NCBI GenBank assembly: GCA_014526335.1 | Contig: JACTAT010000014.1 | Span: 4,668,840 to 4,732,839 of the forward strand | From: Chrysaora quinquecirrha | Lineage: Eukaryota; Cnidaria; Scyphozoa; Semaeostomeae; Pelagiidae | DNA length: 64,000 nt | Direction of reading: 5' to 3' | Shown: piece by piece, positions 28,701-38,374 of the stretch | Position numbering within the stretch: the first letter of the stretch is position 1 | Layout: each line of letters opens with the position of its first letter | The notes under the pieces: model-generated | Databases searched by the model: none | Told to the model about the DNA's origin: nothing | The model's input: only the letters and a program-made list of their open reading frames with translations | Made by a program: the position numbers and the translations under genes

Positions 28701-29133
28701 TCCAATAGCCCCTCTTTCTTTTAAGCCCCTCTAGAGCCTTAAGTAGAGCTAAATAGAGCTTTTATGGTACTTATTATCTGTTTCTAAATGGAAATTTATG
28801 GTACTTATTCTCTGTTTCTAAATACAACTTTTATGGTACTTATTCCCGTTTCCTTTCTTTGTAGCCGAAGTAAAAGTGATAGAGCCCCATGTTGGAAATA
28901 TCTTAAAATTCATAGAAGTAATTGCACAAGATCCGGATAGAACGGATGGCCTAGTTGGCGCATGCTGTGGATTGATTGGTGATCTATGTTCCGTATTTGG
29001 CGCTCTAATGGTCCCATTAGTAGACAATCAAGTATACCAAGATCTCATGCAAGAAGCACGACGATCAAAGGTACAGAAAACAAAAACACTTGGCGTATGG
29101 GCATCGAGGACTCTGAGAAATCTAAAGAAATAA
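10794..29133 (+). CDS. KPNB1: Importin subunit beta-1 (karyopherin beta-1), complete, 21 exons
   Basis: Nuclear import receptor: binds importin-alpha with its cargo, docks at FG-nucleoporins and releases cargo on RanGTP. Coding exons: 10794-10842, 11815-11876, 12567-12749, 13660-13707, 14165-14314, 14439-14515, 15183-15258, 16147-16206, 17110-17199, 18459-18569, 19466-19567, 20510-20681, 20794-20846, 21920-22111, 22717-22992, 23280-23493, 23804-23886, 24727-24834, 25496-25639, 26312-26420, 28865-29133. All introns are GT-AG and phases join to 2,628 nt, giving 875 residues; vertebrate proteins have about 876. Recognisable stretches include [16 protein letters not shown] (importin-beta N-terminal domain), [34 protein letters not shown], the acidic loop [20 protein letters not shown] from residue 337 that contacts Ran and importin-alpha, [56 protein letters not shown] and [17 protein letters not shown]. 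Together they span the HEAT-repeat solenoid. The stop TAA is followed three bases later by a good donor (CAG|GTATGT), so a 3'UTR intron is possible. Confidence 0.97.
12192..12509. mobile_element. MITE in KPNB1 intron 2
   Basis: Ends TACCGTAAATCCTTGTATTA and (reverse complement of right end) TTCCATAAATCCTGGAATTG are inverted. The interior has several AGGGGGGCT/AGCCCCCCT blocks. Related G/C-run fragments occur near 28690, 34860 and 61060. Non-coding. Confidence 0.55.
12957..12975. mobile_element. hAT-like terminus fragment
   Basis: CAGGGGCGGATCCAG resembles the outer end of many hAT elements and the end at about 54420 (CAGGGACGGATTTAA). Only the end is present, next to a Penelope-like relic. 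Confidence 0.3.
12995..13605 (+). pseudogene. Penelope-like retroelement relic, GIY-YIG nuclease end
   Basis: Decayed 3' end of a retroelement in KPNB1 intron 3. One frame reads [20 protein letters not shown] followed by HFCQPGHN, the pattern at the end of GIY-YIG endonuclease domains of Penelope-like elements. After a frameshift, a second frame reads [19 protein letters not shown], the usual closing segment of such proteins. The downstream TACTCTGATGAAGC and the following tail are typical of the 3' region. Stops and the frameshift show that it is dead. The exact clade cannot be told without a search. Confidence 0.65.
14602..14872. mobile_element. MITE in KPNB1 intron 6
   Basis: Near-perfect inverted ends: TAGGGTGCATTCTTTTAG on the left and AAAGAATGCACCCTTA on the right, about 270 bp apart, with possible TA flanks. 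There is no coding capacity; the minus-strand open frame inside is incidental. Confidence 0.7.
14944..15118 (+). repeat. tRNA-derived SINE copy in KPNB1 intron 6
   Basis: Head GGTGCTGTGGCATCCTTGCC carries a B-box-like GGCTTCGAGCCCC at 15005-15017. The 3' part reads GTTAAGAAACTACTGAGATC and ends at CAACTTCACC. It is the same family as the copies at 42467 and 19083. Confidence 0.7.
16301..16430. mobile_element. Short inverted-repeat element in KPNB1 intron 8
   Basis: AGTGGTGTAGAG at the left is inverted as CTCTACACCCCTGA at the right; CTAGGGGG blocks lie inside both ends. About 130 bp and non-coding. Confidence 0.45.
17281..17691. mobile_element. MITE with GGGCCTGTTTACATGGA ends, KPNB1 intron 9
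   Basis: Ends AGGGCCTGTTTACATGGAGG and (reverse complement) AAGGGCCTGTTTACATGGAA are inverted and flanked by TTA on both sides, a probable 3-bp target duplication. The inside shows repeated GCTGGCC/CTCGGTTAGG blocks and several partial TTTACATGGA/TCCATGTAAAC words, indicating internal amplification. Confidence 0.8.
19083..19247 (-). repeat. tRNA-derived SINE copy in KPNB1 intron 10
   Basis: On the minus strand the head lies at the high-coordinate end and the tail becomes CACCTTCACCTTCAC. It contains the conserved GGTTAACTAAT and ACCCTGGCTGTGATGCTAC blocks shared with the copies at 19883 and 57790. Confidence 0.75.
19883..20052 (-). repeat. tRNA-derived SINE copy in KPNB1 intron 11
   Basis: Same family and orientation as 19083-19247. 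Shared blocks include AGTAGGTTAACTAATTGAGA and GGCTGGGCTCGAACTC, the latter being the inverted B box. Confidence 0.75.
21390..21791. mobile_element. MITE in KPNB1 intron 13
   Basis: Ends TACACGCTTTTTTTTTATAA and (reverse complement) TACACGCTTTTTTATAAGGA are inverted, about 400 bp apart. Internal AAGGAACTTT words repeat. Non-coding. Confidence 0.65.
24850..25350. repeat. Minisatellite at the 5' end of KPNB1 intron 18
   Basis: About 500 bp built from CAATCTCAAA, CAATCTGAAA and CAAATCATCAAA words, giving a basic 10-12-bp period and a higher-order 22-36-bp unit. It begins about 15 nt after the exon 18 donor. Spacers are not unique, so it is not a CRISPR array. Confidence 0.9.
28090..28376. mobile_element. 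Palindromic MITE, KPNB1 intron 20, copy 1
   Basis: Long inverted ends: left AAGGCCCTTGCCAAACGATC followed by AAACATTG, right inverse CAATGTTTGATCGTTTGGCC. The TTTGAAATTTGCTTGT/AAGCAAATCTCAAA blocks extend each arm to about 50 bp. Other members lie at 28452, 43261, 58095 and 61971. Confidence 0.75.
28452..28575. mobile_element. Palindromic MITE, KPNB1 intron 20, copy 2 (shortened)
   Basis: Starts AGGCCCAGGCAAAACGATCG and ends GGCCAAGGCCTAA. Both this copy and copy 1 are followed by the same flank, CCTCTACGTTCATT then GAGTTTGGTTC, so the pair arose by local duplication including flanking DNA, not by two insertions. Confidence 0.65.
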
Positions 29134-31709
29134 CAGGTATGTCGATTCGTTGCATTGCTGATGCCATTTTTATGTATGTATGTATAGTTGGCATTCACTA
29201 TCTCAAGCTCTCAATGGAAATGAAATATGTCCGAGACAGTTAATACTCGAGATAGGGGGCAGAATTTTCATACCGTTAACGTCCATTAACGGACTTTACA
29301 CAAAGGACACCTCCACACAGTGGATAAGTCTTTTTGCCTGAAAGGTCAGTTCTTTGTAAAACAACCTCAAAACAGTGGACGCCTCTCTGCAACAGACCAT
29401 TAGCATTGGTTCCCCAGGGTTTCCTCTATATTAAAGTCCGGCTATATGAAATTGCAATGAAGGGAAGTCAATTTGTTCAAGGGAACGAATGTTCCAGTTT
29501 GCGAGCATTCAATTTTGCAAGCTTTTGAGATTGCGAGCGTTCGAGTTTGCAAGCATTCGAGATTGCGAGCATTCGAATTAGCGAATGTCAACTGTATTAG
29601 CATTATGAACCTAATGAACTGGCATCAAAGACGACGAGAAATCTACAGAAGCAACAGGTTTGTGGATTTTTTGTATTGCTGATGCCTTTTTTATGGCATC
29701 CATTCCTTGTAACTGTCACCCTGAAGCAACCCATACTTCTCCTCATCCAACACACTCAGCTCCTCATCTGGATATCAGTCTCTTTCCTTCAACATGCATC
29801 AACATGTACTGCCTTTGTTGGTTCTGGGTAACCTCATGATCCTATAGCGTTGGTCGTTAGTACCTCATGTTCAACTGAAATTTTTGGATTCTAAGGTTAA
29901 GAGTGCATTTAGAAGTTATTACAAAAACGTGGGAGATGTTACGACCAGATAAACAGTCATTGTCCTCTTCAGCCTTACTCAAATTAAGATAAAATTGTTT
30001 CCACTTTCTTTTAAATCTTTTCTTATTGATCAGCAACCAAGTTTCTTGAGTTCTCATGGATCTGTTAGTCGATAACTGTGATTATTGTGTCTTAAGCAGA
30101 CAATAGTGGTCCAGTTTATTCTTTAGGGTCACAGTTTTATTCTATCAAACTTGAAAATATTAGTCGATGTTTTACAAAAGAGTGGTGTTTTTTCGCATAA
30201 CTGGGTGTTTTTCTGAGAGATTTTCATTCAGCTTTTTGGAAAAATCTTTGTTTTGGAATCAGTTACACGTTGCCTTGGTTGTTTACTGGTGTGCTGAAAA
30301 TGTAAATATTTTTGAGAACTTGGTTTGATATGAGATTTCATCCTAACTGATTTGGATACGTAATTTGGTTTTGATATCTGCCTTAAAGTGTGTGAAAATA
30401 GCCCTACTGCACCACTTTATTCAGATGCCAATAATATATGCGTAGAGATGTTACCTTAGTCCCAGCTATCGCTCATGAAACCGAGTCTAGGACCAAATTG
30501 AGATCGCTCAAACTGTGATAGTGGTAGCGGGGTGACAGGGTGCTGAGACTAACGACTCAGGTGATTAGTTCAACATGGAACTGGACCTACTTTTCTCACT
30601 TAACATTATGCTTGTTTTACTCCTCATTGTCCACGTCATCATCATTTGCTACTCTTTTCACTTAAATTGAACCTTGGAACTACTCTTTTCACTTAATGGT
30701 GACTTTGACCTCGCTAGAAATCGAACCCACAATCACAAATTTCGAATCAGACTTAGCAATTTCACCACTTATCATCCATTCCCAGTTTAAGGCATTGAAT
30801 CATGATAAATACCGAGTGTGTATACAAATCTTTAGAATTGCTGACTCAGCATAAAATATACTGCGATTTGACTGGATAGATTTGTAACAGGAAAACGTGA
30901 ATATATGTTCTGGCATTTGGTGATAGACTTAGGCCAAATTCAGGTCGAGTTCTAAAATGACGAAGCTTTGTGTGTGTTTTTCTGTGTAGTGTGGTAGCAT
31001 GAAGAGCGTATTGCTTAGCCTTAGAACGGAGGACGAGAAAACTGAAGATATTCTATATAATTTTGAGAGTCTAGGAGTGAATAGCCCTTGAATGGAGACT
31101 TTTCAGGGAGGTTCATCGAAGCTGGAAAGCCATACCGAGGAAGGTTGGTCAAGGAAGATAAAAACTTCGGCTCTTCAAAACGAGAGATATAACTGTCATA
31201 AGGGATGGCCTAAAAGGATTGAAGATATCTTGTTTTTAGGGGGGTGCGGTATAAAAGTATTGATGGGAACATTAGAGTCTCCAGCCTTCCCTTGATATCG
31301 GTCTCTTATTAGCCAACACATCAAACAATTTCGTGTTGGACAATATGGGCAAGATGAATTTATTTGTGGTAAAGTGGCAACTAGAAATAAAATTAAAACT
31401 GCTTATCTTTATAATATAAAATCTGAACCCTCCCTTCAATATCTTATCTTTTCAGTCATTTACTCCATGCACGATTGCTTCCCAAAGTCAATCTCTGCGC
31501 AGATCTCTCACTCTGGCTCGTTATATTGCCCTTCTTGCTTCTTCAAAGCCACACCGTCTTTGTTCATAGACATTGGTGCTTACAGTTGCTTCTGCTGACC
31601 TATAGTCTCTTCAAGGTTTCTGAGAAACTGTGTTCTTTGCAAGTGCAGTTGAGAGCTTGTGTTACCAAATTTTTGTGGCATTTCCCAACGGTAGTTTGGT
31701 AGTTTGTCA
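29134..31709. other. KPNB1 downstream region and 3'UTR candidates
   Basis: No further coding exon is supported. It holds a short tandem repeat of GAGATTGCGAGCATTCGA units (about 29487-29585) and the exon-end duplicate at 29620. No convincing AATAAA lies close to the stop codon, which fits a spliced or long 3'UTR. An acceptor-like site at about 31455 (TCTTTTCAG) opens a short frame but is unsupported. Confidence 0.45.
29620..29696 (+). pseudogene. Duplicate of the end of the last KPNB1 exon
   Basis: This segment aligns with 29099-29175, which contains the last KPNB1 codons, the stop, the donor-like CAGGTATGTCG and the start of the next intron. Shared blocks: GAGAAATCTA, AACAGGT, TGCTGATGCC and TTTTTATG. 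In the copy the stop codon is lost: the equivalent frame reads ASKTTRNLQKQQ and runs to CAG|GTTTGT. It could be a relic or an alternative exon end. Confidence 0.6.
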
Positions 31710-32075
31710 ATGTATAATGCATATGGTTATGATCATGATGATGATGATGTTGATGGTGATGGTTGTGATCACGATGATGATCACGATGATGATCATGATG
31801 GTGATGAATTTGTTGATTGTGGTGATGTTGATAAAGATGATAACGATGACGATGATGACGATGATGAAGATAATGACGATGTTGATGATGGATGGATGAT
31901 AATGATGATGATTATAACGATGATGATCATGATGATGATGAAGTTATTGATGATAATGATGAAGTTATTGATGGTGATGGTGATAATGATGATAATGCAG
32001 ACAGTGACAATGATTATGATAGTTACAATGACCATTGTGATTATCATGATCATGATCGTAGCGATTGCAGTAACA
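31710..32075. repeat. (GAT)n-rich imperfect microsatellite
   Basis: About 365 bp of GAT/GATGAC/GATCAT triplets on the + strand. Open frames of Met/Asp-rich protein here follow from the triplet repeat. It faces the inverted array at 32488. Confidence 0.9.
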
Positions 32076-32487
32076 TGCCTCTGTATTACTGTTACTGTCG
32101 GTTACTGTTTTTAAAACGCTGCAAGAATTAATAACGATGCAGTTGTGATAACAGGATAAAGCATTGGTGAACTTCTTATGATGATCAAATGATGAACTGA
32201 TATGGCCATTCTTCATGCTAAGCAACACATGTTTTGTTCCTGCTCATTCAGTTATGTTTAGTCGGATCCTGAAGTCATTACATTTAATTAGATGAAAGCA
32301 TTTGTATAAGCGATGTCGTCAATCTTAATTGGCATAGTACAATTGGATGCAACCCTGTCCCTTTCGTGTTCATCACGCGATGATGTGCATGTACTATACT
32401 CTGTGTCTTGGTGTCGGTGATGCATTACTGTATATGAGTGGATTGGTGCAGTTCTCTGGAACCTCTTTTCATCTCGTTGAGCTCCTG

Positions 32488-32825
32488 CTGACTTGCAAAC
32501 CATCATCTCCATCATAAATCATGCTTATGATTACCATCAGCACCATAATTATAATCATCATCATCACCGTCGTCGTGGTCGTCTTCATGATCATGATCAT
32601 CACCATCATCACAATCATCATCACCATCATCATCGTCGGCGTCTTCGTCTGCATGATCATGATCATGATCGTGATGATCATGATCATCACCATCATCATC
32701 ATCACCATCATCATCGTCATCATCATCGTCGTCGTCTTCATGATCATGATCATGATTCGTGATCATCATGATCATGATCATCATGATCATCATGATCATC
32801 TTCATCATGTTCGTCGTCATCATTA
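32488..32825. repeat. (ATC)n-rich imperfect microsatellite, inverted partner
   Basis: About 340 bp of CATCAT/CATGATCAT/CGTCGT triplets, complementary to the array at 31710-32075. GATC palindromes are frequent. The two arrays are separated by about 410 bp of unique sequence. Confidence 0.9.
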
Positions 32826-33095
32826 ACAACAAAACTGCAATCATCCGTATCTCTGTTCTTGAAGAGACTGTCATAAAGTCATTGCTCTTTTCAGTGAAAA
32901 ACCTGGCATGGCATGCAGTAGTATAAGCATTCCATTCCGTTTCTGGTTGTAGTGTGAGGGAAAACTCTTCCGTGTTACATGAAACATTGCATTATGGGTG
33001 TACAAATAGAATAATTATCAAGGTGATATAATGTGTAAGAAATCGGTTAAGACGTAATTGCTTTTGATAAAACCGATCGTTCATGTTGTCAAATA

Positions 33096-34552
33096 AGAGG
33101 GGGCTTTGGGGGGTATCAAAACCCGAAAACCCGGAGGAAAATTCGGAAAAACCCGAAAACCCGGACAAAATTTTGGCAAAACCCGGAAACCCGCAGACAG
33201 AAAATCAAAAATCCCGAAAACTGCATTGGGTTACCATAATTATTCATTGCCAAACGGTTGGTATCATCGTTTTTTACTTATTCTGCTTCAGTAGCTTCAT
33301 TTCTTTACCAACAACAAATGCAAATGCCTAATATAAACCGTAGTACAGGATTTTTGAGACTCGCAACAAAAGCGACAAATAACGACTACAATCTGTACCT
33401 TGAACCAAGGGAAACGCCATTTGCGTTTTCAATTTCATCCTGGTTCACTATCGATATCTCTCCGCTCTCCTTCATATTCGACTTCAACATCCTCGTCATT
33501 GTTCGCATCAAACTATCAATTTCGTTTGCCGTTTCATTAGTCCTTCATCTGTCATTCACTCCGTGCCACTTTTAGATCCACTGTCATTATCATCTCCTTC
33601 GAAATTCAAATTCAGGGAAACCATCGAAGATAGCTCTAGATGTCGCTGCCCAGTAAGTCAAACGTTTGGTGCTTTCCTTCATTTTTTGCACCAAAGGACC
33701 AAGCGTGTTCCAACATCGAAATATCAACGCATACCAAAGCTAATCGTTTTGGAAGAGACATTCCTGCTTGTTATCGTGGAGAACATCGCTACAAAATTTA
33801 ATCAGATCATGTGCTTCGGTCAATGACTTAGCTGTACACGAAGAACCCTTCGTGCGCAGAGAGAATGCCTCGTAAAGAGATCCAATGACAAAGAAAGAAG
33901 GGTGTATATCTTATTCCCTTTATATATTATGGTTACCCGTGGTTACCCGTGGTTACCCTTGCTAAATCCATACAAAATGCATATATAATCATGGTTACCC
34001 GTATGGTTACCCGATGGTTACCCGTACGTTCTCAGCTCTGTACAATGTTTTTATGGATAGAACCGTTCTTCGAACATAACAGCGTCATAAATTAAGGGTG
34101 TGGCTTCTGGGCGTGTAATTTTTCAACTTTTGCTGGACTTACATTATACTGTATACTCATTGAGCATTGAAGGGGAATTTTAGTAAGAAACAGATATTTT
34201 GTAGCATCTTCTTGAAAATTTCAGTTCCTCTCAAAACAATGTTCTACAGACTGTAGCTACATAACCGAGGCTTTCCAGCTCTTAAAAGTAAACTTTACTG
34301 TATTGACGTTTATCATAGTTTCAAGAACTGTTTTTGAATTTCACAAATTGATATATCCTATATGACGGGAAAAAACCCGAAAACCCGCACATTTTTACTA
34401 CAATACCCGAAAACCCGAGCTAAAAAATGGCAAAACCCGTTGCCCGTCAAATATGCTGAACCCGAAAACCCGCACGTTTTTTTGGAATAACCCGAAAACC
34501 CGAGGGCAAAATCGGCCAAACCCGCAACCCGTAAAACCCCAAAGCCCCCCTC
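33096..34552. mobile_element. 1.46-kb element with terminal AAAACCCG arrays
   Basis: Inverted ends: AAGAGGGGGCTTTGGGG at the left and CCCCAAAGCCCCCCTCT at the right. Just inside each end is an array of AAAACCCG pairs (33118-33225; 34365-34535), both in the same orientation. The interior has a GGTTACCCGT array (33931-34025) and minus-strand snippets of acidic protein-like sequence with stops. It looks like a non-autonomous or decayed DNA element; the superfamily is not identified. Confidence 0.55.
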
Positions 34553-37500
34553 TGGTAATGGTTGTGTGGAATTTGACATATTTAGTTGACATGGAAAACG
34601 TCGTAAACAAGAGATAACATCGCAAAATTTTTATCAAATTTGCTTCTGAATAATGTGATTGGTGATCTAGTTTACTTATTCAAAAAATATCAAGGCTCAA
34701 GGGTAATGACTTAATAATTGATACACGCCTGCCATACTGGTAAAAAAGTAGAGCAATTTGGCAAATAATAATGACTAGGTATGGCGCAAAAACATTGTGT
34801 AAGACAGAATCGATAGAATCGTTGAAGGTCATGTCAGGATCTTAGATCAAAATGTCTTCAACCCCCTCTAATTATAGACCCCCTCTACAAGTAGACCCAG
34901 TTTTAGGGGGCTTAAAAAGCTGCTCTACTATTCGAGAATGAATGCTGGATAAAGTTCTGTTTTTTTTGTGTGCAAGAGATAGATAGATGTTGCTATCTGA
35001 AATTCCTGACCAAGATTATTCTTTTCATTGCCTTGAAATTAAACTCTAGAGGTCCGATTGATCTCATCTCCTCCAATATTATTGATCTCATCAGGTTTCC
35101 AAGCTTTTTGCCATGGCTGCAAATTCCATCACAATGATTTTGAGATTAATTCTTGTAATTCTTCTATGACTCATTTGCCATCAGACAACCTCGATAAAAA
35201 ATCTCTTTGTTTTTTCAATGACAAAGAAACTCGGAATCACCACAGCAGGGTATTCCTCATTCTATACCACCATATTTGGTAATCCATGAATGAGTTTCTG
35301 GGGTTTCCCCAACCATCTGCTTGCTTGCTCGTAAGGATGAGTCATTCATAGCTCCTTCACATTGTCCTTGCTCCATCACAGCGACAGTATCTCTGGTTAA
35401 CCTTTGTGGTTGATTTCTATCAGTGAAATAGCTGACCGTTGCGTTCCATGAATTCACTATCTTTGTATCTCACCACTATAATCTTATTTTCTTCAGAGTT
35501 ATTTTCAGTTATGTGTAACTGGATATTAATAACTTGACTATAAGGGATTCTGAATTCTTGCTGCTATTTGAATATTTGAAATGGTATTAAAATTACGCTG
35601 AGTGAAATGTGCTCCCCTGTTGTTGTTGTTGTCGTTACTTTGTTATGAGGAGGCTATTATTTCTAGCTTTTTGAGCTAATTTAGGCCTGCCGCATCCAGG
35701 TATGGGACCCTAGTCTAACGTCCTTTCTGAAGGACAGCAGAGTGAGTTGTTTAGTCATCCATCAGGATTGTCACCCATCTAGATACTGACTTCACATGAC
35801 CAAACTTCTGTTGCCTAACAGACACTGGCTACAATGATTATGCATTCCGCTTGGCCACTCACTCCACAATGTTTCACTGCAATCTATTCCCAAGGAAGTG
35901 AATAGATTACTGCAGAATGCTAGGGGCATTTCACTCTTCAAAAACTGCAGGGGATTTCTATTAAACCAAAGGATTTCGAAAGGATTTCCATGAAAACAAT
36001 AAGATTTCAAGCAAAGGTGTATGACATTTCCAAGGAGTCGGCGGAAAGTACAACTACTCTGTCTGAACCTGAAGTTGACCCAATCCAATTCAATTCAACG
36101 TTTGGATCCTTATCCTGTTTTGATGCCTAGGCCAAAATGGTGAATGTTTGGCAAATTTTGTGGCTAGTACCAGGGCCAAATTGGTTGACAGTTGTGATGC
36201 GAGGAAACTCGTTTGGATCCCAGCGCCCCCATGGAAACGAGAACTTGTTTCCCTGTCATGAAGCTGGTTTATGTTTCACTTGTCTGCCAGCTTTAATTTC
36301 AACCAAATTAATCAACCTTCTGAAACCTACTGTTATATTATATTTGGGCATCTCTTTTTCTATACTTTTCTCTGCATATTTCATTGGCTTATCCTTGTGG
36401 CTAAGGGCTTACGTTCAAGCAAAATTGTCTTATCTACATCATGTTTTAACATTTAATTACATCAGGCAGTTATTTACAGCAAGCATTTGAAATCAGCTTT
36501 TCTATTAAATAGTTCTGTCATTGAATGCATAATCATTGTAGCTATATGTATTATTTATGAGATGAAGTGTTCTGTGGTGGCTGACGTTCATCGCATTTTC
36601 TCCACAACAATTCTTATAGTATCAGAAATTCACGTTTATTACTAAGGGGCCTTTGGTCTGAGTTGAGGCTGGAGTTCTTAATGTTCTACCAAGACAAGGC
36701 TGCCTGAAAATGCCTTACCTTTTCTTATCTTAATATGCCTTCATTGTTTATTTTTACTGCAACTTTCATCTGAGCCTGGAAAGTTCATTTAAAGTGCCTT
36801 AACGGCCTTAACTCGGATTTCTCAGCGTCGAATTCCTTATAAAGGGATTTCTTACAACGAACATGCACATTTTTCCCTGTTCAGGCGGGAGGCTTGGGTT
36901 AGACTCCTCGTCCAACTTCTTTGCAGTTTCGATAACATCGTACAGTAATAACAACAACAACAGCAGAAAGACGAACCAATCGCTGTTTACTTCTCACTGG
37001 CTATCAAACTATCCATAAATCCGGACCCTGAAAACCTACGCTAGCTACCAATGAAATCGCATTATTTGCTAAGCTTGATTTTGATTGGATGTCATGAATT
37101 TTCGAACTAAGCATTCTTATACTGCATTGCATCCGAATTCGGTAAAGTTTTGCTGTTTGTTTGTGATCGTTGTTTTGTCTATCCATTACTTAGTTTTTCA
37201 GAGGAAGAGCTTAAACTCCGAACGTTTCTTTCGAACACTTGATTATAAAATCTATTTTATCTATCTCGGAATGTTTTGCAAAACTAAGCAAAGCGGAATT
37301 TCCTTTTCCCGTTCTGAGCTTCGATAGCTGAGATCAATCTTACAGCTGCTGATTATTTCCTAGGAAATTTCGGCACTTTTCGTTTGACGAACTCAAAGAC
37401 AACTTGTCCTTCCTCATTCCTGTCTTCCCTTGTTTGGAATTATAGAAGATTGCAACCGTCTGTTGTATCTCTATCCTCCGTATATCAAAGATAAGTCACC

Positions 37501-37640
37501 ACCATAATATCATGTCCTTCCGACCCCTTCCTTCTTTTAAAATCTTGGTATCTTTCTACGTCTTACAGTTTTACTTGATTCTAGTTGAACATCTAGGAGA
37601 TTTTAGTTGAACACCTAGGATTGTAGTTGACTGTACGATT
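34553..37640. other. Gene-poor intergenic stretch
   Basis: No coding exon is supported. CCCCCTCTA fragments near 34860 resemble the interior of the 12192 MITE. A segment at 35920-36010 has GATTTC-rich direct repeats and a GCATTTCACTC word reminiscent of the 931/46403 MITE ends. Confidence 0.4.
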
Positions 37641-37745
37641 GTGGAAAGTGGTCCCGACGAACTTCGAACACGCGACCTGGCCACCGTGAGCGGAACACCC
37701 ACTGAGATACAAACTTGGGATCGGAAGCTTGGACCTGTGAGTTTC
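37641..37745 (-). repeat. Possible second tRNA-derived SINE or tRNA-like relic
   Basis: On the minus strand, TATCTCAGTGGGT (A-box-like, 37697-37709) and TGTTCGAAGTTC (B-box-like, 37659-37670) are spaced as in a tRNA. The acceptor stem does not pair properly, so it is not a functional tRNA gene. Sequence differs from the main SINE family. Confidence 0.35.
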
Positions 37746-38198
37746 TACATTGGTTTTCTCGATAGCTGCAAAGTGCAAAGAAAGCACAATAATAGGACAA
37801 GATACGTAGGAGTAATTGGGACAGAACGATGTAGTTCTGGAATCAGACTTCAGTGCACCCTACATCAGTCAGAACTTCTAGTATAATTAGAGCTGGAAAG
37901 TTAAGCCCGTGTGCGTACATTTATATAGATTAGTATCTGATTTGAATACATGTAGCTGTGATGTTTTAGTGTGATTTCTCTCTCTGTTGATTAGGTTCAT
38001 AACTGAGTGAATAGTAAACCGCGTAAGTCGATTTTGATAGCATGACTGTGATGCTAAATACTCCGCAGTAAACAGGATATCATCATTTATTCCCTGTAAG
38101 CTGATATGTTGCAAAAGTTTTCATATTTTCGCCATGTTGCATGCATAATTTATGTAAAAACTGTTACTAACACCTGAGACCAAATGCCGTGAAATGCC

Positions 38199-38374
38199 GT
38201 TGTAAAGGTTATCTTGATGCTGACTGCTTGGTTTGTGAGACTTCAAAGCACACACCCATGCTAGACATTACATTTTTTTCCACAAGTTGTAAAGGTTATC
38301 TTGATATTTAAGCATTGAAGTTCAACACGACTGACTGCTTGGTTTCTGAGACTTCAAAGCACACACCCCTGCTA
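38199..38374. repeat. Local direct duplication
   Basis: Units 38199-38263 and 38286-38374 share GTTGTAAAGGTTATCTTGAT, GACTGCTTGGTTT and GAGACTTCAAAGCACACACC. The second unit has a 25-bp insertion. Confidence 0.75.

Noticed and set aside
31704..32131. Asp-, Met- and His-rich open frames up to 136 codons
   Set aside because: They are direct products of the GAT/ATC triplet arrays and are open in several frames on both strands.
32493..32874. His-rich and Ile-rich frames over the (ATC)n array
   Set aside because: Same reason: simple triplet repeat, not a coding gene.
36137..36490. 117-codon frame with hydrophobic stretches
   Set aside because: No family resemblance, and T-rich DNA alone gives apparent membrane segments.
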